Assembly (NCBI RefSeq): GCF_049701115.1
Contig: NZ_JBNATX010000050.1
Span: 1 to 9,091, forward strand
DNA: 9,091 nt
Source: Thermoanaerobacter sp049701115
Lineage (GTDB): Bacteria; Bacillota; Thermoanaerobacteria; Thermoanaerobacterales; Thermoanaerobacteraceae
Direction of reading: 5' to 3'
Of this stretch, positions 1-4,238 are shown piece after piece. The position numbers and the translations under genes were made by a program. Below the pieces are notes generated by a model. That model made no database searches. It was not told the origin of the DNA and saw only the letters and a program-made list of their open reading frames with translations. Numbering within the stretch: the stretch's first letter is position 1; every line of letters begins with the position of its first letter.

Positions 1-2102
1 GAAAATACGTTGCCAAAATTGGAGCTTGATGTAATTGCAATGTACTTCATGATATTACCAAAGATTTTACGCCCTTCTACTACTCCTTCTTCCAAAACCA
101 TCAAGCTCTTCTCCAAGAGAATTATATCAGCAGACTCTTTGGCAATGTCAACAGCGTTATCAACAGAAATCGCTACATCTGCTTCTCTCATGGCAGGAGC
201 ATCATTTATTCCATCTCCTAAAAATCCTACTACATGTCCCTTGGCCCTCAACGCCTTGATTATTCTCGCTTTTTGCATTGGAGTAAGTTTTGCAAAAATT
301 GTGGTTCTTTCGGCTACTTCAGCCAGCTCATCATCTGTCATATTCTCTATCTCTTCACCCAAAAGTACATTCTGCACAGGTATTCCAACTTCCTTACAAA
401 CTTTCTTTGTCACTATTTCATTGTCACCTGTCAGAATCTTCACTTCAACTCCGTGTTCTTTCAAAGCCTTTATAGCATAAGGTGCTGTCTCTTTTGGCGG
501 GTCAAGAAACGCCAAAAACCCCATCAATACCATTTTGCTTTCATCTGCTACACTGAACACACCTTCAGGGGGTACTTCGTTCTTCTGTGCCACTGCCAGC
601 ACTCTCATTCCGTCTTCATTAAGCTCTCTTACCATTTCCAAAGCCTCTTTTTTTATTTCTTCTGTTAATGGCACTACTTCCCCTTTATATTCAACCCACT
701 CACAAATGGAAAGCATCTCCTCTACAGCACCCTTAGTAACTAACTGCCTTTTTTTGCCGCTAACCCCATTTTCGCTCTCTAACACGACAGACATTCTTCT
801 TCTTACAAAATCAAAAGGTATTTCATCGACCTTTTTATAAATCTTCTCAAGCTCTGATCCCTTCATTCCCTTTTCTTCGCCATATTCTAAAATCGCTATA
901 TCAAGAAGGTTTCTCAAACCTGTCTGGTAGTAACTATTTAAAAAGGCATGTCTTAGCACTCTGTCATCTTCGTTCCCATGGATATCCAGGTGCTTTTCCA
1001 AGACTATTTTATTCAAAGTCAAAGTCCCGGTTTTATCTGTACAGAGTATATCCATTGCTCCAAAATTCTGTATTGCATCAAGCCTTTTCACTATAGTCTT
1101 GTGCTTTGCCATTGCTACAGCACCTTTGGCAAGGTTTGTAGTCACAATCATTGGAAGCATTTCAGGTGTCAATCCCACTGCCACCGCCAGTGCAAACAGC
1201 AAAGCGTCAAGCCAGTTTCCTTTTGTCAACCCGTTGACTATAAAAACTACTGGGAACATAGCTGCCATGAATTTAATGAGGAGTCTGCTTACATTGTCAA
1301 TACCCTTTTCAAAGCTCGTCATAGCTCTTTGACCGACCAGCGTCTTTGCCATTGAACCAAAGTAAGTGCGCTCTCCTGTCGAAATCACAACCCCAATGGC
1401 AGAACCGCTGACAACGCTCGTTCCCATGAAACATATATTCTCCAAATCGGATATCGATAAGCTTTCAGCTTTTCTCTTCTCTTCCTTCAAATTCGGATAT
1501 TTCTCTACAGGTTCAGACTCGCCAGTTAAAGTAGCTTGGTTTATGAAAAGGTCTTTTGAAGTAATGACCCTCAAATCTGCCGGCACCATATCTCCCGCTG
1601 CAAGGTGTATTATGTCCCCTGGAACTATCTCTTCCATTTTTATTTCTTTTACACCCGTTTCTTTTCTTTTAACTGCTGCTGTTGTGTGAACCATAGCTTT
1701 TAGTTTTTCAGCTTCTATGTTAGAGCGATACTCCTGCATAAAGCGTAAAAGTCCGCTAACCAGAACCATTATAGAAATTATTATGATGGTACTCCAGTCT
1801 CTGTCTTGAGGTGAGACAAACAAGACGTCAGTTATATATGATACAATTGCTAAAAATACGAGGATTCCTATAAATGGATTTATAAAAGCTTTCACAAGTT
1901 GAATATACCAAGGAGCTGGTTTTTCATGAGCTACTTCATTTGGACCGTACATTTCAAGTCTTTCTTCCGCTTCTTCTACAGTCAATCCATCTCTATCAGT
2001 CCCTAAGCTTGCAAGCACCTCATCAATATCTTTTTTTGCAAAATTTACCAACTGAGCAAAAATTGCATCACTTGCTCCGTTTTTCCTTGCAATCTTTATC
2101 AT
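1..2102 (-). CDS. mgtA: Magnesium-translocating P-type ATPase MgtA (3' end cut by window edge)
   Basis: This P3-type ATPase imports Mg2+ across the cytoplasmic membrane at the cost of ATP. 700 complete codons are visible and the frame is open to the edge; family members are about 880-900 aa, so transmembrane segments 5-10 are missing. In order one sees an N-terminal soluble part, two membrane segments around residues 60-110, the actuator motif TGES at 193-196, a membrane pair ending in LTPEMLP (Pro313-Glu-Met-Leu-Pro317), the phosphorylation motif DKTGTLT with Asp356, the nucleotide-binding KGA at 457-459, a TGD near 556 and the hinge GDGIND at 629-634. The last visible residues, TSSSNFGNVF, are typical of the start of TM5 in MgtA. 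The ATG at 2102-2100 is chosen because GGAGGTG lies 6 nt upstream. The M-box Mg2+ riboswitch upstream independently supports the substrate. PEMLP and SSSNFGN separate it from Ca2+ (SERCA-like) and heavy-metal P-type pumps. No frameshift was seen. Confidence 0.95.
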   Translation of the reverse strand, partial: MIKIARKNGASDAIFAQLVNFAKKDIDEVLASLGTDRDGLTVEEAEERLEMYGPNEVAHEKPAPWYIQLVKAFINPFIGILVFLAIVSYITDVLFVSPQDRDWSTIIIISIMVLVSGLLRFMQEYRSNIEAEKLKAMVHTTAAVKRKETGVKEIKMEEIVPGDIIHLAAGDMVPADLRVITSKDLFINQATLTGESEPVEKYPNLKEEKRKAESLSISDLENICFMGTSVVSGSAIGVVISTGERTYFGSMAKTLVGQRAMTSFEKGIDNVSRLLIKFMAAMFPVVFIVNGLTKGNWLDALLFALAVAVGLTPEMLPMIVTTNLAKGAVAMAKHKTIVKRLDAIQNFGAMDILCTDKTGTLTLNKIVLEKHLDIHGNEDDRVLRHAFLNSYYQTGLRNLLDIAILEYGEEKGMKGSELEKIYKKVDEIPFDFVRRRMSVVLESENGVSGKKRQLVTKGAVEEMLSICEWVEYKGEVVPLTEEIKKEALEMVRELNEDGMRVLAVAQKNEVPPEGVFSVADESKMVLMGFLAFLDPPKETAPYAIKALKEHGVEVKILTGDNEIVTKKVCKEVGIPVQNVLLGEEIENMTDDELAEVAERTTIFAKLTPMQKARIIKALRAKGHVVGFLGDGINDAPAMREADVAISVDNAVDIAKESADIILLEKSLMVLEEGVVEGRKIFGNIMKYIAITSSSNFGNVF

Positions 2103-2109
2103 TTTCCTC

Positions 2110-2238
2110 ACCTCCAAAACACAATAATAGGGTATAGGTTGCTGCTACTACAACCTTCCAATTACAGTATTTGTTTTTCTGGAAAAAATCTTTCACAAAA
2201 AGACGATGGAATTAAAAGGAAAAGAGTGTTTTGGAGGT
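2110..2238 (-). repeat. 13-bp perfect inverted repeat C/C' covering the mgtA Shine-Dalgarno
   Basis: The mRNA segment ACCUCCAAAACAC (2238 to 2226) is the exact complement of GUGUUUUGGAGGU (2122 to 2110), which contains the mgtA SD. Pairing would close a loop of about 103 nt and bury the ribosome binding site of mgtA. The upstream half begins within the last 3 nt of the hairpin arm B' (2264-2236), so the two structures compete slightly. The complementarity is read directly from the sequence; sequestration of the SD in the cell is inferred. Confidence 0.6.
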
Positions 2239-2363
2239 ATATGTAACAGGGCATTAAAAGAAGAGAAGGGAAACCAGAAAAAGGACTATATTATGACCAT
2301 CGGTGAGAAGAATGGAAGTGGAAAAAGGGCCCCATCCTTCTTTAATGCCATATTACATATACC
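2236..2363 (-). repeat. Long imperfect inverted repeat B/B' in the mgtA leader
   Basis: Arms 2236-2263 and 2337-2363 are complementary over 24 bp: 11 bp perfect (GGTATATGTAA with TTACATATACC), a 3x3 internal loop, 9 bp perfect (GGCATTAAA with TTTAATGCC), a one-base bulge and 4 more bp. Arm B lies inside the leader ORF (codons 12-20) and arm B' lies past its stop codon. A ribosome on the ORF would therefore decide whether this stem can form. No T-run follows, so it is not an intrinsic terminator. Confidence 0.65.
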
Positions 2364-2396
2364 CTTTTTACTTATGCTACTACCTCCACCGTCCAT
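2286..2396 (-). CDS. Putative 36-aa leader peptide upstream of mgtA
   Basis: This small ORF starts with ATG at 2396-2394 and ends with TAG at 2288-2286. A consensus GGAGGTG SD lies 7 nt upstream of the ATG, as strong as that of mgtA. The peptide begins MDGGGSSISKKG and ends in a hydrophobic, proline-containing stretch (FPLPFFSPMVII). I do not recognise the family. It sits between the M-box terminator and mgtA, so it would be translated only from read-through transcripts. Its SD and start codon are the A half of a 15-bp perfect inverted repeat whose other half (A') lies in codons 27-32, and codons 12-20 form arm B of another stem. It could be a regulatory leader ORF of the mgtL or erm type, a small membrane-associated protein acting on MgtA, or chance. 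The good SD and its placement inside the repeats favour a leader ORF, but no homology supports it. Confidence 0.45.
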   Translation of the reverse strand: MDGGGSSISKKGICNMALKKDGALFPLPFFSPMVII

Positions 2397-2406
2397 TCTT
2401 CTCACC
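2302..2406 (-). repeat. 15-bp perfect inverted repeat A/A' covering the leader ORF start site
   Basis: The mRNA segment GGUGAGAAGAAUGGA (2406 to 2392) contains part of the SD and the ATG of the leader ORF. Its exact complement UCCAUUCUUCUCACC lies at 2316 to 2302, within codons 27-32 of the same ORF. A' can also pair locally with 2340-2332 (9 bp, one G-U) and with the mgtA start region 2112-2100 (13 nt, one G-U and one mismatch). A:A' and B:B' interlock (order A-B-A'-B'), so they would form a pseudoknot or be alternatives. Confidence 0.6.
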
Positions 2407-2421
2407 TCCGTTTTTTCTCAA

Positions 2422-2459
2422 AATTTGAAAAGCCTCTCTCAACGAAAGAAAGAGGCTTT
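2422..2459 (-). terminator. Intrinsic terminator of the M-box riboswitch
   Basis: On the minus strand, arm AAAGCCTCTTTC (2459-2448), loop TTTCGTT and arm GAGAGAGGCTTT (2440-2429) form a 12-bp stem with one G-U, followed by a short U-rich stretch interrupted by CAAA. It lies 11 nt after the aptamer, the expected place for a transcriptional OFF switch. Its 5' arm and loop (2451-2438) are exactly complementary, with one G-U, to the 3' strand of aptamer helix P1 and the adjacent bases (2481-2468). That gives a 14-bp antiterminator. Confidence 0.85.
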
Positions 2460-2470
2460 CCATCCAATTT

Positions 2471-2622
2471 CCTTCGTTGAGCTTTGGCACTATACAGCTT
2501 TGGAGAAAACTCCAGCTGCATTAGGCAAAACCTTGATTCGGTAATGCCTGTTCACCCGTTACCATCTCTCGATGTTTCCGGGCAGCAGCCTGTATCTGTA
2601 TAGGAGCCTCACCTAACGAGGT
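2471..2622 (-). ncRNA. M-box (ykoK leader) Mg2+ riboswitch
   Basis: Read on the minus strand, the region carries the conserved M-box blocks in order: CGTTAGGTGAGGCTCCT, then CTGCTGCCC, then AATGCAGCTGGA, then GCCAAAGCTCAACGAAGG. The two ends pair (CCTCGTT with AACGAAGG, one bulge) to form P1. M-box RNAs bind several Mg2+ ions and compact when Mg2+ is plentiful; in Firmicutes they control mgtE, mgtA and corA-like genes by transcription termination. Here it is followed by a terminator and then, after an unusually long spacer, by mgtA, so Mg2+ starvation should raise mgtA transcription. The assignment rests on recognised consensus blocks plus the matching downstream gene. Confidence 0.93.
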
Positions 2623-2644
2623 ATTTACTTTTCTGTCCCTCTAC

Positions 2645-2673
2645 ATTATATTCCTATGTTTTGAAAATGTCAA
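2645..2673 (-). promoter_or_regulatory. Sigma-A promoter of the mgtA unit
   Basis: TTGACA (2673-2668) and TATAAT (2650-2645), both full consensus, are separated by exactly 17 bp. Transcription would start near 2638, about 16 nt before the M-box. The promoter begins only 18 bp downstream of the PAP2 stop codon. A consensus promoter is in keeping with control exerted mainly by RNA after initiation. Confidence 0.88.
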
Positions 2674-2686
2674 CCTATTTTCAAAA
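2659..2686. repeat. 10-bp perfect dyad around the -35 element of the mgtA promoter
   Basis: TTTTGAAAAT and ATTTTCAAAA are perfect inverted copies separated by 8 bp, and the -35 hexamer lies mostly in the spacer. No T-run follows on either strand, so it makes a poor terminator for the PAP2 gene. It may be an operator for an unidentified DNA-binding protein, or a weak transcript-end hairpin. AT-rich dyads also occur by chance. Confidence 0.4.
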
Positions 2687-2691
2687 AATTT

Positions 2692-3228
2692 TTATACAAA
2701 AATCTTTATGCCCAGATAATGAGTAAAATACGAAAAAGTCATCCCTATCAAAAAGCCCATCAAGACATCGGAAGGATAATGAAGACCCATGTATATTCTA
2801 GAAAGCCCTACAAGCACTGCAACCGGAATAAATATAATTGCAAGGTTGGGAAAAAACATTGAAAAAGTCATTGCAAGAGAAAAACTGGCAGTAGCGTGCC
2901 CAGAAGGAAAAGAATAATCTCTCAAAAGTTGCCTAAAGGTATTAGTATCTCTAAACACCATGTAGGGGCGAAGCCGCGAATATTTCTTCTTCAAAAACTG
3001 CACAAAAAGATGACTGCTTACAAGAGAAAACAAAGCTTCTATTGCAGAAGTTCTTACACTATTCTTCCCAAAAAAGGCCAGAAAAATTGTGACAAATATT
3101 GTGAAAGCAGGACCACCCACATGAGTGATTCTGGGCATTATTTTGTCCAGAAAATTACATTTTATTTTCTCGTTAATATAAAAGAAAATATTTTTATCTT
3201 TCTCCGCAAGTATCTTCCTCAGTTCCAT
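2692..3228 (-). CDS. PAP2-family membrane phosphatase (lipid phosphate / undecaprenyl-PP phosphatase-like)
   Basis: This 178-aa integral membrane protein carries the three PAP2 signature motifs: K80-x6-R87-P88, the P108-S-G-H111 motif, and S143-R144-x5-H150-x3-D154. His111 is the expected proton donor, His150 the nucleophile and Asp154 its partner. Hydrophobic segments lie near 40-55, 62-79, 113-127, 130-142 and 156-172. Bacterial relatives (BcrC, PgpB, YbjG types) dephosphorylate undecaprenyl pyrophosphate, phosphatidylglycerol phosphate or diacylglycerol pyrophosphate on the outer face of the membrane; the exact substrate cannot be told from the sequence. The ATG is supported by AGAGGTG 8 nt upstream. 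It stands alone, between the thiT terminator and the mgtA promoter. No terminator is obvious after it, so some transcripts may run into the mgtA leader and meet the M-box terminator. Confidence 0.9.
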   Translation of the reverse strand: MELRKILAEKDKNIFFYINEKIKCNFLDKIMPRITHVGGPAFTIFVTIFLAFFGKNSVRTSAIEALFSLVSSHLFVQFLKKKYSRLRPYMVFRDTNTFRQLLRDYSFPSGHATASFSLAMTFSMFFPNLAIIFIPVAVLVGLSRIYMGLHYPSDVLMGFLIGMTFSYFTHYLGIKIFV

Positions 3229-3261
3229 CCCAGTGGCACCTCTTTAAAAGTCTTCATTTAT

Positions 3262-3290
3262 ATCTTATCATAATTTTTATAAAATGTCTC
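3262..3290 (-). promoter_or_regulatory. Possible promoter of the PAP2 gene
   Basis: GAGACA (3290-3285) and TAAGAT (3267-3262) are 17 bp apart, each matching four of six consensus bases. The thiT terminator just upstream means the PAP2 gene needs its own promoter and this is the best candidate seen, but the region is AT-rich and other hexamers could serve. Confidence 0.35.
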
Positions 3291-3341
3291 TTTTATAAGC
3301 TTACCCCTAAATTCCCTCATGTTAATTTTACGTTAAATTTT

Positions 3342-3370
3342 AAAAAAATAAAGGGGTTCTATCCCCCTTT
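3342..3370 (-). terminator. Intrinsic terminator after thiT
   Basis: On the minus strand AAAGGGG (3370-3364), loop GATAGAA and CCCCTTT (3356-3350) form a 7-bp stem followed by ATTTTTTTA. The stem overlaps the first base of the thiT stop codon region. It separates thiT from the PAP2 gene. Confidence 0.88.
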
Positions 3371-4008
3371 CAAGCCAAAGCTTTTTTCTTAACCTCTTCT
3401 ATAGCATTTCTCACTTGAGGAATTAAAGAAACTGCAAAACAAATCAAAACCTCCGTCCCCACAATACTGCCATTGACTAAAAGTGAATACACTATGGGAT
3501 TCATACCTTTTGGAGCATAGCTTGCAAAAAAGAATATTCCAGACAAAAAGTGTGAGAAAAATCTTCCAAAACCACCAACCAAAATTCCCAAACTTAAATT
3601 TTTTCTAAAAAAGCCCGCAAGCCCTAAAGCACCAAAAGCCAAAGGATAATCCAAAAGAATCTGTACCCATTGTACTATAAAAGGATCTTGAATTAGTTGT
3701 AAAAGTCCATAGGCCATTCCAACGACAATCCCTGGACCGGGACCGTAGTAATAGGCAAAAACAAACAGTGGAAGCATACTGGCAGGCGTAATAGATCCCC
3801 CTTGGGGCCAGTGGTAAAACCTTATATAGGAAAGGACAAAAGCTATAGCAATTGAGAGGGCCCCATATACAAGCATTTTTGTGTCAAACTTGACACTTTT
3901 TCTCATAAGATACAAGAGAAAAGCCGCCAGTAAAATCGCCAATATAACCGATAGCGTTACCGGTTTTATCTTGGCAAAATCAGAAAATATGCTTAAAATG
4001 TAGGACAT
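3370..4008 (-). CDS. thiT: ThiT, thiamine-specific S-component of an ECF transporter
   Basis: This 212-aa membrane protein binds thiamine outside the cell and delivers it through a shared energizing module (EcfA, EcfA', EcfT), which is not encoded here. It has about six hydrophobic segments. The block GGSITPASMLPLFVFAYYYG (71-89) followed by GLLQLIQDP and QILLDYPLAFGALGLAG (117-132) is characteristic of the ThiT/YuaJ family. His153, Tyr174 and Asn179 keep the spacing I recall for thiamine-contacting residues of the Lactococcus protein; a family tryptophan is apparently Phe161 here. The TPP riboswitch upstream confirms the vitamin. The start is ATG 4008-4006, with GGAGGTG 9 nt upstream. The frame stays open to an ATG at 4089, but that lies in the aptamer upstream of the terminator and would translate RNA structure. 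The protein has a slightly longer N-terminal part than ThiT proteins of about 190 aa. Confidence 0.93.
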   Translation of the reverse strand: MSYILSIFSDFAKIKPVTLSVILAILLAAFLLYLMRKSVKFDTKMLVYGALSIAIAFVLSYIRFYHWPQGGSITPASMLPLFVFAYYYGPGPGIVVGMAYGLLQLIQDPFIVQWVQILLDYPLAFGALGLAGFFRKNLSLGILVGGFGRFFSHFLSGIFFFASYAPKGMNPIVYSLLVNGSIVGTEVLICFAVSLIPQVRNAIEEVKKKALA

Positions 4009-4018
4009 AAACAAAAAC

Positions 4019-4037
4019 ACCTCCATTTTCAGGAGGT
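4019..4037 (-). promoter_or_regulatory. Hairpin sequestering the thiT Shine-Dalgarno
   Basis: On the minus strand ACCTCC (4037-4032), loop TGAAAAT, then GGAGGT (4024-4019) form a perfect 6-bp hairpin that includes the thiT SD. The anti-SD half continues from the segment AGCGAACATAACC (4047-4035), which is itself complementary to the 5' edge of the TPP aptamer. That links translation initiation to aptamer folding. The hairpin is seen in the sequence; its regulatory use is inferred. Confidence 0.55.
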
Positions 4038-4048
4038 TATGTTCGCTG

Positions 4049-4080
4049 AAAAAAGGCACCGCCTCATGCGGTGCCTTTTG
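4049..4080 (-). terminator. Intrinsic terminator of the TPP riboswitch
   Basis: On the minus strand GGCACCGC (4075-4068), loop ATGAG and GCGGTGCC (4062-4055), flanked by AAA and TTT that can extend the stem, are followed by a T-run. It lies directly between the TPP aptamer and the thiT SD, so ligand binding would stop transcription before thiT. No clear antiterminator partner for its 5' arm was found inside the aptamer. Confidence 0.88.
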
Positions 4081-4082
4081 AG

Positions 4083-4170
4083 CCCGCATTCCCTACGGAG
4101 GCATTACCCTCATCAGGTTCCAAGGGTTCGGCATTTCTGCCGTCTCAGCCGTTAAGGCTCCCCCAGCGGA
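4083..4170 (-). ncRNA. TPP riboswitch (THI element)
   Basis: The minus strand shows the THI-box blocks in order: GGGGAGCC, then GGCTGAGACGG, then CCGAACCC, then GAACCTGATGAGGGTAATGCC, then CCGTAGGGAATG. The ends TCCGC (4170-4166) and GCGGG (4087-4083) pair as P1. The CUGAGA loop recognises the pyrimidine ring and the GGGUAAUGCC side binds the pyrophosphate of thiamine pyrophosphate. It precedes the thiamine transporter gene thiT, so TPP should switch uptake off through the adjacent terminator, with a possible second effect on translation. Confidence 0.95.
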
Positions 4171-4204
4171 CATAACCACCCGTATTTTGTTTTGCTTATT
4201 TTTA

Positions 4205-4233
4205 ACTTTACCACTTTTCATGCTATATGTCAA
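4205..4233 (-). promoter_or_regulatory. Sigma-A promoter of thiT
   Basis: TTGACA (4233-4228) and TAAAGT (4210-4205) are separated by 17 bp. The start would be near 4198, about 28 nt ahead of the TPP aptamer. The -35 box lies only a few bases past the stop codon of the upstream ABC transporter gene. I see no terminator between that stop and this promoter, so read-through from the efflux operon would also be filtered by the TPP switch. Confidence 0.78.
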
Positions 4234-4238
4234 TACTT

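Larger units (their letters stand above)
4035..4177 (-). repeat. Long-range inverted repeat flanking the TPP riboswitch and terminator
   Basis: GGTTATGTCCGCT (4177-4165), which includes the 5' strand of aptamer helix P1, is complementary at 12 of 13 positions to AGCGAACATAACC (4047-4035), just upstream of the thiT SD. The pairing would exclude P1 and also part of the anti-SD ACCTCC, giving an alternative ON structure. Confidence 0.55.

Noticed and set aside
10..840. Plus-strand open frames opposite mgtA
   Set aside because: They are antisense to well-conserved P-type ATPase coding sequence, have Ser/Thr/Leu-rich shadow composition, and no supporting start signals or domains.
2226..2406. Miniature inverted-repeat transposable element in the mgtA leader
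   Set aside because: The repeat halves run A-B-A'-B' rather than as two terminal repeats, the halves coincide with translation start sites, and no target-site duplication is visible.
2206..2544. Plus-strand open frame across the mgtA leader
   Set aside because: It overlaps the M-box, its terminator and the leader stems on the opposite strand. Its GICNRALK stretch resembles GICNMALK of the minus-strand leader ORF only because the DNA there is an inverted repeat.
4009..4089. Longer thiT reading frame starting at the ATG at 4089
   Set aside because: The extra 27 codons run through the 3' edge of the TPP aptamer and the whole terminator hairpin. The ATG at 4008 has a proper SD and gives a family-like N-terminus.
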